Assembly: GCA_002493515.1 (NCBI GenBank)
Contig: DKYZ01000040.1
Coordinates: 1 to 26,973 of the forward strand
Origin: Porphyromonadaceae bacterium UBA7087
GTDB lineage: Bacteria; Bacteroidota; Bacteroidia; Bacteroidales; Muribaculaceae
DNA length: 26,973 nucleotides
Direction of reading: 5' to 3'
The notes under the pieces were generated by a model, which was not told the DNA's origin, ran no database searches, and worked only from the letters and a program-made list of their open reading frames with translations. Of the stretch, positions 9,482 to 16,418 are shown piece after piece. Position numbers and translations under genes: made by a program. Position 1 is the stretch's first letter, and each line of letters begins with the position of its first letter.

Positions 9482-9797
9482 GCAGACCGCCTTGGAGCCC
9501 CGATCTGGGGAACGAGGGCGGGTTGCAGAGACATAATAGAAAGCGTTTATCCGCGCTTATTCTTGACTGCTTGAAATTCTCGCAAAGTTTCGTGTCTATG
9601 TCAAGGATCAAGCAACGGTAGATGCCCGTGGATATGTCATATACACGTGTCCAGCCGCTTGCCCCGCGAGGGGCGACAGCTGGGTACATATAGCATATTC
9701 AAGCGTGGGCTTCTACGTTGCCGTCCGACATAGACAAGGCAATGCGAGAAGCCTCAAGCAGTAGGATGGCAACAGATACAGATTCCTACGCTTTTTT
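9482..9797 (+). ncRNA. Structured non-coding RNA or leader of unknown family
   Basis: About 316 nt of strongly paired sequence between a promoter and an intrinsic terminator. Helices seen: 9482-9491 with 9517-9526 (one mismatch) enclosing CCCC/GGGG (9498-9501 with 9507-9510); AAGCG/CGCTT (9541-9545 with 9554-9558); CGTG/CACG (9627-9630 with 9644-9647); a GCGA-capped hairpin, CCAGC/GCTGG (9651-9655 with 9679-9683) around GCCCC/GGGGC (9661-9665 with 9670-9674); and a long hairpin GGCTTCT/AGAAGCC (9708-9714 with 9747-9753) around CGTTGCC/GGCAATG (9716-9722 with 9738-9744). It may be a stand-alone RNA, or a leader controlling the downstream peptide operon. It did not match tmRNA, RNase P RNA or SRP RNA features that I know; 6S RNA cannot be excluded. 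Confidence 0.6.
9758..9797 (+). terminator. Intrinsic terminator at end of structured RNA
   Basis: GTAGGA at 9761-9766 pairs with TCCTAC at 9784-9789, extendable by GC at 9758-9759 with GC at 9790-9791 around a bulged A, and is followed by six T residues (9792-9797). It sits 55 bases before the precursor start codon, so any transcript of the peptide operon from the upstream promoter must read through it. Confidence 0.6.
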
Positions 9798-9852
9798 CAT
9801 ACCAACATCTAAAGCCCAACTCCGAGGTTTCTATAGGGCACAAACTAACGCA

Positions 9853-10173
9853 ATGAGCGAAAATAGACGAAAGGAGGAATTGCAATCTCGCCGCCAATTC
9901 TTCAAAAATGCTGCAAAAGCGACTTTGCCAATTTTAGGAGCGGCCATCATTTCCGCTACCCCATTGAAAGCACTTGCGACACAATCTGATTCATCATATT
10001 GCGATTGGGGATGCAGCGGATCATGCAGCGGATCATGCGGAGGAGCATGCTCCTATAGTTGTCAAAACACATGCTCGGGATCATGTCAGGGTTGCCGCGG
10101 ATGTAGCGGTTCATGCTCATATAACTGCTCAACTACTTGTAGCGGAGGATGTCGTAGCGGAAATGTATACTAA
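9853..10173 (+). CDS. Tat-exported CXXX-repeat peptide precursor (radical SAM target)
   Basis: A 106-aa precursor from the ATG at 9853. Residues 13-19 (SRRQFFK) match the twin-arginine consensus S-R-R-x-F-L-K almost exactly, followed by a hydrophobic stretch and an Ala-x-Ala site (PLKALA, cleavage after about residue 42). The predicted mature part is 64 aa with 14 cysteines: Cys-x-x-x units (CDWG, CSGS, CSGS, CGGA, CSYS, CQNT, CSGS), an irregular CQGCRG step, then CSGS, CSYN, CSTT, CSGG and a final CRSGNVY. The other positions are mostly Ser, Gly, Thr and Tyr. It resembles database families called CXXX-repeat radical SAM target. Modification, probably thioether formation, is inferred from the adjacent maturases. 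An in-frame TTG at 9718 would extend it, but that region is the structured RNA. Confidence 0.85.
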   Translation: MSENRRKEELQSRRQFFKNAAKATLPILGAAIISATPLKALATQSDSSYCDWGCSGSCSGSCGGACSYSCQNTCSGSCQGCRGCSGSCSYNCSTTCSGGCRSGNVY

Positions 10174-10179
10174 GTCAAA

Positions 10180-11373
10180 ATGGAAGATAGTTCCGTAAAA
10201 AAAATCACTGAGGCTTGGCAATCTGGAGTGGCAAAGAATATTACATTCATCGTCACAAAAGATTGCCAGTTGGCCTGTAAGTATTGCTACCTCGTAGGAA
10301 AGAATAATCAAGGAAGAATGACATGGGAAACCGCAAAAGCCGCAGTGGATTATATATTAAGCCATGAAAAAGATTTCCCAGAAGAATCTGTTGTTTGGGA
10401 TTTTATAGGTGGAGAACCCTTGTTAGAAGTGGATTTAATCGATAAACTATGTGACTATATCAAGGTTGAACTCTATCGATTAAACCATCATTGGTTCAAC
10501 TCCTATCGCTTCTCTTTCACTACTAATGGCATAAACTATCATACGCCTAAAGTTCAAGAACTTATTGAAAAGAATAAAGAACACATCTCCATTGCAATAA
10601 CCATCGATGGAACCAAAGAAAAGCATGATTTAAACAGGATATGGCTTACTAAAGACGGCAAGGAATACGGAAGCTATGATGATGTTGCACGTAACATTCC
10701 TTTGTGGTTATCACAATTTCCACAGGGCGGCACTAAGGTTACGATAAGTTCTGCAGACATTCCTTATATCAAGGATAGTGTACTTCATCTTTATTCCATG
10801 GGAATAAAAGAAGTCAATATTAATGTTGTATTTGAGAATGTCTGGAAGCCTGAAGACGATGTCAAATTTGAAGACCAACTTATACAATTGGCTGATGTAA
10901 TAATTGATGGAGAATATTACAAGACGCATGCATGTTCATTCTTTAATGATCAAATAGGTCGGCCATTAGATGAAATAGAAGATAACAGGAACTGGTGTGG
11001 TGCAGGTAAAATGTTAGCAGTAGATTCCACGGGCAATTTCTACCCGTGTAATAGGTTTACACAATTTTCATTGCGTACCAAAGAAGCAATAACAATTGGC
11101 AATATCACTACTGGTATAAATAAGAACTTATTGAGGTCCTTCCTGACTCTTGATCGAACTACACAATCACCTCAAAAATGTATTGATTGTGAAGTTGCAA
11201 GTGGATGTGCATGGTGCCAAGGAGAAAATTACGATTCGGCTGAAACCGATACGATTTATCAGCGTTCAACCGCCATATGCAAAATGCATAAGGCCCGTGT
11301 ACGCGCAAATAATTACTATTGGAACAAACTGTATCGCATACTTGAACAAGAAAAAGAGGAGGAGCTATGCTGA
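10180..11373 (+). CDS. Radical SAM/SPASM peptide maturase, CXXX-repeat target family
   Basis: A 397-aa radical SAM enzyme. The N-terminus carries the [4Fe-4S]/SAM triad C29-x3-C33-x2-C36 in KDCQLACKYCY, then the GGEP motif (77-80) that contacts the SAM amino group. The C-terminal SPASM region has auxiliary-cluster cysteines at about 273, 290, 334, 337, 344, 347 and 367 (NWCGAG, YPCNRF, CIDCEVASGCAWC). Enzymes of this build install thioether or carbon crosslinks in ribosomal peptides. With the CXXX-repeat precursor ending six bases upstream, that peptide is the obvious substrate. The start codon at 10180 fits the spacing. Base composition is AT-rich, unlike the genes before 9300. The exact reaction is unknown. 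Confidence 0.9.
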   Translation: MEDSSVKKITEAWQSGVAKNITFIVTKDCQLACKYCYLVGKNNQGRMTWETAKAAVDYILSHEKDFPEESVVWDFIGGEPLLEVDLIDKLCDYIKVELYRLNHHWFNSYRFSFTTNGINYHTPKVQELIEKNKEHISIAITIDGTKEKHDLNRIWLTKDGKEYGSYDDVARNIPLWLSQFPQGGTKVTISSADIPYIKDSVLHLYSMGIKEVNINVVFENVWKPEDDVKFEDQLIQLADVIIDGEYYKTHACSFFNDQIGRPLDEIEDNRNWCGAGKMLAVDSTGNFYPCNRFTQFSLRTKEAITIGNITTGINKNLLRSFLTLDRTTQSPQKCIDCEVASGCAWCQGENYDSAETDTIYQRSTAICKMHKARVRANNYYWNKLYRILEQEKEEELC

Positions 11374-12320
11374 AATATCTTATCATACTATTAAGTGACG
11401 ATGCTATATCGTATTGCCAATATGCCACTAAAAAAGAATATGCCAACATGATAGATACCGCAGTCTTGAAAAAGGCAATAATTTGGGCGATGAAGGAAAA
11501 TCTATCCGTTCAGTTTGTTCATTCTAAAAATATTGTAACGAATGAAATAAGTACTTTGATAAACAGCATAGATCATGTCGACATTGTTCCATCCTATCAT
11601 ACAAACGTAAATTTACTATCAAAGGCCGAAATCGTTGTGCATGATGACTGGTGCAAATTTGAATCAAGGAAAGGACAAATTCAAGTTATACGCACATCAT
11701 TCAGTACTCTTTTGTGCAAGAAAGATTCCCTCATAAAATTACTAAAGTATAGCGACAGGATTAACATTGTAATTACTGACGTGGAGGACTTTGACGATAA
11801 CAAAGTTAAAGATTATCTAGATTTTCTAAAGAGTCTAATTCCAACAGTAATCGACGAATATAAAAACGGTCATCAGGTTCAATTTAACCTTCTGACAGAT
11901 CGTCTGATGCTGAAAGGAATGAACAATTGCAATGCTGGATATGAGTCTATAACCTTGGCTCCAAATGGTCAATTTTATATTTGCCCAGCATTCTATCTCA
12001 ATGACGAACAAAGCATCGGTAATCTTGATAATGGTCTTGACATAAAGAATCCTCAGCTATACAAGTTGGATTATGCACCTATATGCCGAGAATGTGATGC
12101 TTTCCAATGTAAACGATGCATATGGCTAAATAGAAAGATGTGTCGAGAGGTTAATACGCCGAGTCACCAACAATGTATCATGGCACATATCGAGCGTATT
12201 GCCTCAAAAATATTGCTTGAAGAGTTTAGAAAAATAAACAGTTCTTTCATGAGTGGAATTGATATCCCAGAAGTGGAATATCTTGATCCCTTTGATAAAG
12301 TACAAAACAAAAAACAATAG
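11367..12320 (+). CDS. CXXX-repeat peptide maturase with SPASM-like cysteines, no radical SAM triad
   Basis: A 317-aa protein whose start overlaps the stop of the radical SAM gene (ATG within ATGCTGA), suggesting coupled translation. Its N-terminal half has no C-x3-C-x2-C motif and so probably does not bind the radical SAM cluster. The C-terminal half keeps a SPASM-type set: Cys188 (NNCNAGYESITLAPNG), Cys206 (FYICPAF), Cys240, Cys243, Cys248, Cys251 (CRECDAFQCKRC) and Cys259, with another near 274. It is likely an accessory protein that handles the precursor or partners with the neighbouring enzyme. It matches my recollection of the family named CXXX repeat peptide maturase. Its true activity is unknown; a degenerate radical SAM paralogue is the alternative description. 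Confidence 0.75.
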   Translation: MLKYLIILLSDDAISYCQYATKKEYANMIDTAVLKKAIIWAMKENLSVQFVHSKNIVTNEISTLINSIDHVDIVPSYHTNVNLLSKAEIVVHDDWCKFESRKGQIQVIRTSFSTLLCKKDSLIKLLKYSDRINIVITDVEDFDDNKVKDYLDFLKSLIPTVIDEYKNGHQVQFNLLTDRLMLKGMNNCNAGYESITLAPNGQFYICPAFYLNDEQSIGNLDNGLDIKNPQLYKLDYAPICRECDAFQCKRCIWLNRKMCREVNTPSHQQCIMAHIERIASKILLEEFRKINSSFMSGIDIPEVEYLDPFDKVQNKKQ

Positions 12321-12323
12321 ATA

Positions 12324-12599
12324 ATGAAAAAAGAAGTAGGTCGTATCACTGAACAGGAGCGCGATGAAATACAACTGATTTTTGAGCGTCGCAATGGGCT
12401 GACAGAATTAGCCAAAATACTTTCTGCCGACAATGCAGAACTTTATGAGCGGCTCATTAAGGATATGGGCGAAACATCTACAAAGTTTCAACAATGGTGG
12501 AATGTCATGGGCGATAAATACCAATGGGAGAGCGCCGAGAATGGGAATTGGGAGATTGATTTCAATAATTGTACAATCTATTTAATCACACCTCAATGA
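12324..12599 (+). CDS. Small CXXX-repeat peptide modification system protein
   Basis: A 91-aa protein, highly charged and mostly helical in its first 60 residues (ITEQERDEIQLIFERR, LTELAKIL), then WWNVMGDKYQW and a short beta-like C-terminal tail with one Cys. No signal peptide or membrane segment. Placed between the maturases and tatA, three bases after the preceding stop and overlapping the tatA start (ATGA at 12596-12599), it is very likely part of the same machine, for example a precursor-binding or chaperone subunit. I recall a database family of this size and position called CXXX repeat peptide modification system protein; the role is not established. Confidence 0.7.
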   Translation: MKKEVGRITEQERDEIQLIFERRNGLTELAKILSADNAELYERLIKDMGETSTKFQQWWNVMGDKYQWESAENGNWEIDFNNCTIYLITPQ

Positions 12600-12838
12600 T
12601 TATCTGTATGATAGGAGCCACAGAGATTATTCTCATCTCTGCCGTAATACTCCTTATTTTCGGAGGAAAAAAATTGCCTGAACTAATGAAAGGTATGGGA
12701 AAAGGAGTGAAAAGCTTCAAAGAAGGTTTAAACGAACCTAGTGAAGAAGAAATGAACCGTCTTGTGGAAGATGAGATCCAACGCAGGACAAATATCCAAC
12801 AGTCTCATACGGACAAAGACTCTGCTAATGAAAAATAA
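12596..12838 (+). CDS. tatA: Sec-independent protein translocase TatA
   Basis: An 80-aa TatA/TatE-type protein: a short N-terminal membrane helix (IGATEIILISAVILLIF), the hinge with conserved Phe-Gly (FGGKKLPEL), then an amphipathic Lys-rich helix (MKGMGKGVKSFKEGL) and an acidic tail. The start at 12596 is chosen because it makes an ATGA overlap with the preceding stop; ATG 12608 and the longer 12569 are alternatives. TatA oligomers form the pore that lets folded proteins through the inner membrane. Found with tatC beside a precursor with an SRRxFFK signal, it is probably dedicated to exporting the modified peptide. No tatB was seen, as is usual in two-component Tat systems. Confidence 0.92.
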   Translation: MIICMIGATEIILISAVILLIFGGKKLPELMKGMGKGVKSFKEGLNEPSEEEMNRLVEDEIQRRTNIQQSHTDKDSANEK

Positions 12839-13643
12839 GGAAGAATCCACAAGCGGGCTCTTAACCTTTGGAGAGCATCTTGAAGTTTTACGCAAGATGC
12901 TCTTTCGCATTATTGCAGTGGTTGTTGTATTGGCCTGCATAATATTTTATTTCAAACGTGAAACTTTCAATCTTCTGCTTGCCCCCCATAATTCTGATTT
13001 CTGCACATTCCAACTAATAGAGGGATGGATGCTCAAATTAGGATGTGATTTACATTTTAATGAATATGACATTCCTCTTATTAGCACAGAACTGTCAGCT
13101 CAATTTATGACACACATAACTGTGGCATGTTTATTGGCGATATTACTGGCATCACCATATATTGTCCTTGAATTATTTAGATTCGTTTCTCCAGTTCTAT
13201 ATGACTGCGAAAAAAAATTTTCTTATCTTGTAACCATTATCATATATTTTCTATTTTTGATGGGATTATTTATGAGTTACTTCATCATTTTCCCGATCTC
13301 ATTTCAATTTTTAAGCACATATCAAGTTGATGAATCAGTAAAAAGTACTATTACACTCGAATCTTATATCTCAACATTTACAACATTGACATTCTTAATG
13401 GGTGTAGTTTTCCAGTTGCCTGTCTTTGCTTATATTTTAGGCAGAATGGGTTTTATTGATGCTCGATTGATGAAAAAATATCGCTCTTATGCCTTCATTA
13501 TCATAATGATAATTGCAGCCGTAATTACACCTCCCGACATCTTCACCCTGATTCTTGTAACGCTTCCTATTTATGGACTGTATGAATTAAGTATTATTGT
13601 ACTAAAGAAATGTGATCAAAAAGATTCTTCCGATTTTAGATAA
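12828..13643 (+). CDS. tatC: Sec-independent protein translocase TatC
   Basis: A 271-aa TatC with the usual six membrane segments. Family marks include the N-terminal cytosolic LTFGEHLEVLRK, whose Glu belongs to the twin-arginine recognition site, the helix-turn SPYIVLELFRFVSPVLYDCE, and the late motif AAVITPPDIFTLILVTLPIY. The start at 12828 (MKNKEEST) overlaps the end of tatA by 11 nt; an upstream in-frame start at 12762 would lie inside tatA and is unlikely. TatC recognises the twin-arginine signal, here most probably that of the CXXX-repeat precursor encoded at the head of the operon. It is the last gene of the AT-rich cassette. Confidence 0.93.
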   Translation: MKNKEESTSGLLTFGEHLEVLRKMLFRIIAVVVVLACIIFYFKRETFNLLLAPHNSDFCTFQLIEGWMLKLGCDLHFNEYDIPLISTELSAQFMTHITVACLLAILLASPYIVLELFRFVSPVLYDCEKKFSYLVTIIIYFLFLMGLFMSYFIIFPISFQFLSTYQVDESVKSTITLESYISTFTTLTFLMGVVFQLPVFAYILGRMGFIDARLMKKYRSYAFIIIMIIAAVITPPDIFTLILVTLPIYGLYELSIIVLKKCDQKDSSDFR

Positions 13644-13652
13644 TCTTCAACT

Positions 13653-13822
13653 GGTTCCCTATCGTTCCCATGGAAGTTCTCAGCCGCCATGCGGCTGAAA
13701 TGGTTCTGCGCGCGCCGGAGGCTCTCTATGTTTCTGTGGCCGCAAGCCACAGCTTGCCAACAAAAATTCTAAGAATCTGAGTCTGAGCCTGTTCCCAGGA
13801 GCGAAGCGACAGTTCCCTTTCA
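13653..13822. repeat. Repeat family A, copy 1
   Basis: About 170 bp closely matching 14238-14407 in the same orientation, including AAGTTCT, GCCGCCATGCGGCTGAAAT, GGCTCTCTATGTTTCTGTGG and GGAGCGAAGCGACAGTTCCC. Divergence is concentrated in the middle. Contains the palindrome AGCCGCCATGCGGCT. Weak ORFs on the minus strand here are repeat shadows. Confidence 0.8.
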
Positions 13823-13880
13823 GACACCCGGCTCCATGCTGCTCCACGCTTATTCTCTCCAATAAGTGATGAGAAATATG

Positions 13881-13984
13881 TGATAAGTGATAAACGATGA
13901 GTGATGAGCCTTGCTGGCTGATATCGGACGTTTATCGTTTATAACTCACGTTTATAACTGATTGGGGTCGCGGGTCATCGTCAG
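13881..13984. repeat. Repeat family B, copy 1
   Basis: TGATAAGTGATAAACGATGAGTGATGAGCC, then TTGCTGGC, CGACGTTTATCG, GTTTATAACTGA and CGCGGGTCA. The same word order recurs at 16419-16547. Both copies are partly self-complementary (ATAAACnATGAGTGAT against ATCACTCATnGTTTAT). Positions 13985-14230 between B1 and A2 hold no gene or recognised motif. Confidence 0.65.
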
Positions 13985-14230
13985 GTCGTTCGTCACTTCA
14001 CCTACATCCCCCTCCATAGCAACTGACCCGGGGGCGGCGAACGTCCCTAATGCGGTTTAAGTTAAGGCGTAACGCACTGACATACCATCCGTTATTAAGC
14101 GTCTTTGCCACACCCGACACTCGACCGACATGGCGATACCAATAACGTCCGTTGGGTATCAACATTTGTATATTATGGCTGAGCTGAAAACATCACCTCA
14201 AAATACACAAATACATTCCGCTTACACTAT

Positions 14231-14408
14231 AGCAAGTTGTTCCCCATCGTTCCCATGGAAGTTCTCGGCCGCCATGCGGCTGAAATAGTTCTGCGCGCGC
14301 GGGAGGCTCTCTATGTTTCTGTGGCCGTCGATCACAGCTTGCCTACAAAGATTCCCAGCCTCTGAGTCCGTGTCTGCTCCAGGAGCGAAGCGACAGTTCC
14401 CTTTCCGG
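14231..14408. repeat. Repeat family A, copy 2
   Basis: A second near-full copy of the 170-bp A repeat, here with a few extra bases at the start (AGCAAGTTGTTCCCC) that reappear at 16669. It ends about 160 bp upstream of the AbiEi start codon. Downstream of it, 14409-14535 carries no gene. Confidence 0.8.
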
Positions 14409-14548
14409 TTCAATCCCGTAGCCACCAACACGATACATATACCAGAGATAGCCTTGTTCGTCAGTCAGCCTCGTCAGCTAATGACTGAGGCAGCTTTGGT
14501 TTGCGAAACCAATTTACTTAGAATTATATTCAATAATGAAATATTTTA

Positions 14549-14556
14549 TATCTTCG
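14549..14556 (+). promoter_or_regulatory. Possible -7 box for the abiE operon
   Basis: TATCTTCG differs from TAnnTTTG by one base and precedes ATG codons at 14572 and 14575. No convincing TTTG lies 19-21 bp upstream, so support is weak. Confidence 0.35.
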
Positions 14557-14571
14557 CGCGTTATACTAAGT

Positions 14572-15312
14572 ATGATGGACATATACGGAACATACTCGCT
14601 GGCAAATTCCTTCTTGAACTCACAATCGTCCCCCGAAAAGGAGTCGGTCATGTGGTCACGTCTTCGCCAAGGGAAAAAGAAGAAGCTTCTGGCATTAGTC
14701 CGCAGGGGGGTATATATGCCTGTGGAAATAGACAACAAATTTGTCATAGGCTGCAATGCCGTAGAGGATGGGATACTTTCCTATCATTCAGCTCTGGAAT
14801 ATTATCTTCTGCAAACGCAAGAATTCAACGAGCTGTATATTCATTCCACCCGCAATTTCCGAACATTTGAATATCTTGGAGAAACATACTCGTATAAAAA
14901 ATTAAAATTTCTCCATGAAGAAATAAAGACTGTCGATATTTCGGGGTATGTAGTGAGGGTCACATCGCTGTCACAGACATTGGTAGATTGTATGTATAAT
15001 ATCAATCTTGCAGGCGGCATTGAGGAATTGATGTATGCCCTTTCGGAGTGTCCGCCAAACGGTATTTGTGAGACAGACATACTGAAATGTCTTGAGCTTT
15101 ACGATAACAAAAGTCTGTGGCAACGTGCCGGTTTTTTATTCTCCATGTTCAACCATCAACTTAATCTCTCTGAAGCTTTCTTCAAAAGGTGCAAATCAGC
15201 AATGGGCAACAATCAAAGTTACATCATAAATCCGTACTTTTGCAATAGTTTCAATAAGGAATGGAATCTTTGCATCCCTGACAATCTCCAAACTCAACTC
15301 AAAGTAATATGA
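14572..15312 (+). CDS. abiEi: AbiEi-family antitoxin / transcriptional regulator
   Basis: A 246-aa protein of the AbiEi antitoxin family. The N-terminal region contains a winged-helix-like segment ending in ALVRRGVYMPV, the usual 'R-G-V-Y' wing of these regulators, followed by LSYHSALEYY in the domain that AbiEi proteins carry after the wing. AbiEi normally represses its own operon and counters the partner nucleotidyltransferase without direct binding (type IV). The stop overlaps the toxin start (ATGA, 15309-15312), so the pair is translationally coupled. Start chosen at 14572 because an upstream ATG at 14536 lies on or before the candidate -7 box. AT-rich. Confidence 0.8.
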   Translation: MMDIYGTYSLANSFLNSQSSPEKESVMWSRLRQGKKKKLLALVRRGVYMPVEIDNKFVIGCNAVEDGILSYHSALEYYLLQTQEFNELYIHSTRNFRTFEYLGETYSYKKLKFLHEEIKTVDISGYVVRVTSLSQTLVDCMYNINLAGGIEELMYALSECPPNGICETDILKCLELYDNKSLWQRAGFLFSMFNHQLNLSEAFFKRCKSAMGNNQSYIINPYFCNSFNKEWNLCIPDNLQTQLKVI

Positions 15313-16277
15313 AGTTTGAATACGATAAAAAGCAAATACAACTAATCGCAAAAAGGCACTCTTACACAGCTACCAACGTGGAAAAAGTCATACGCCTGTG
15401 CCTAATTTTGGAAGATCTGAACATTCTTGACGAATTTGCAGGAAAGCTGCTGCTAAAGGGTGGTACGGCTATAAATCTCATAGCCTTTAACAGCAAGCTG
15501 CCAAGACTTAGTGTCGACCTTGATCTTGATTTTGCATTGAATCTGTCAAAAGAGGAAACAAGCCTTGAGCGAGACAAAATTAATAAAGCGTTAACCGCAT
15601 ATTGTAAAAATATGGGGTACACATTAAGTGATAGAAGCAATTTTGTACTTGACTCCAAGTCTTTGCTATATACAACAACGACAGGCAGCCTCGACAAAAT
15701 AAAACTTGACATCAACTATCATTCACGATGTCATGTATATCCGGCAGTATTGAGCGAAATTGTTTTGCCATTTGGAATTGGAAGCGAATATATACATATT
15801 GCGCACCTCGATATCATAGAGCTTTTTGCAGGTAAGATAAAAGCACTATATGAGAGATGTAAACCACGTGATATATACGACATATTTTCTTTGGCGCAAT
15901 CAGGGCTGTTATCAACAAAAGAAAAACGAACGGCACTACGAAAATGCGCGGTTTTTTATTCCATATTAGGCAATGCAGACAAGCCGGATTTACTTAAACA
16001 AGATTTGAATATAATCCGCAGGATGCCATTTCAAGCATTGAAAACACAACTGCTTCCTATGCTGCATACCAGACTTGGGCATTTCGATAAAGACACATTA
16101 TTCGATGTAACAGTAAATTATCTGGAAGGTCTAATGAAATTAGAGGATACAGAAACGGAATTTATCAACAGTTTCTTCAGAGGAGACTTTCGTCCGGAAT
16201 TGCTGTTCAATAAAGCAACCTCAGACAACCTAAAGCGTCATCCCATTGTTCAGCGGACCTTATCAATGATAAAATAA
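15309..16277 (+). CDS. abiEii: AbiEii/AbiGii-family nucleotidyltransferase toxin
   Basis: A 322-aa nucleotidyltransferase-fold toxin. The conserved core is visible: LLKGGTAINL (motif G-G-T-A), then RLSVDLDLDF with the D-x-D metal-binding acids, and further on IELFAGKIKALYERCKPRDIYDIF, containing the Lys and R-D-x-x-D residues typical of AbiEii. Members transfer nucleotides to RNA (some act on tRNA acceptor ends) and halt growth, giving abortive infection of phage. Together with the overlapping AbiEi gene it forms a complete type IV toxin-antitoxin pair. It is full length for the family with no frameshift seen. Repeat-rich sequence lies on either side. Confidence 0.88.
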   Translation: MKFEYDKKQIQLIAKRHSYTATNVEKVIRLCLILEDLNILDEFAGKLLLKGGTAINLIAFNSKLPRLSVDLDLDFALNLSKEETSLERDKINKALTAYCKNMGYTLSDRSNFVLDSKSLLYTTTTGSLDKIKLDINYHSRCHVYPAVLSEIVLPFGIGSEYIHIAHLDIIELFAGKIKALYERCKPRDIYDIFSLAQSGLLSTKEKRTALRKCAVFYSILGNADKPDLLKQDLNIIRRMPFQALKTQLLPMLHTRLGHFDKDTLFDVTVNYLEGLMKLEDTETEFINSFFRGDFRPELLFNKATSDNLKRHPIVQRTLSMIK

Positions 16278-16316
16278 GGCAACTTGCCCATAAAATTAGT
16301 TCTAAGGATCGTCAGC

Positions 16317-16340
16317 CACATCTTGCCTACAAAGATTCCT
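16317..16340. repeat. Repeat A tail-region fragment
   Basis: CACATCTTGCCTACAAAGATT resembles the A2 segment CACAGCTTGCCTACAAAGATT (from about 14333). It is an isolated fragment just after the toxin gene. Confidence 0.5.
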
Positions 16341-16418
16341 TGTCACTTGAGCCACGACGTCAAAATATCGCATTAATCCACGTCCTCATCCCGACAGCGC
16401 AAGCCAAAGGCATACCCA

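Noticed and set aside
9482..9797. tmRNA, RNase P RNA, SRP RNA or cobalamin riboswitch
   Set aside because: None of the conserved sequence marks of these that I know (for example the tmRNA GGGGxTG start and CCA-end helix, RNase P P4 core, SRP GGAA loop) were seen; 6S RNA could not be excluded without a covariance search.
9718..9852. In-frame TTG start giving a 151-aa version of the precursor
   Set aside because: This stretch is occupied by the paired 3' part of the structured RNA and its terminator; ATG 9853 gives a normal Tat signal near the N-terminus.
10000..10150. CRISPR-like or minisatellite array from the GGATCATGCAGC-type repeats
   Set aside because: The short units keep the reading frame and encode the CXXX core; there are no spacers and no cas genes.
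14400..14430. Possible tRNA 3' fragment (GGTTCAATCCC then ACCA)
   Set aside because: Only four of five T-stem pairs form and no D-arm, anticodon arm or acceptor stem could be found; chance or a decayed remnant.
13680..14431. Two small minus-strand ORFs sharing KGNCRFAPG-like residues
   Set aside because: They translate the two copies of repeat A; the shared residues follow from the repeat, with no start context or operon partner.
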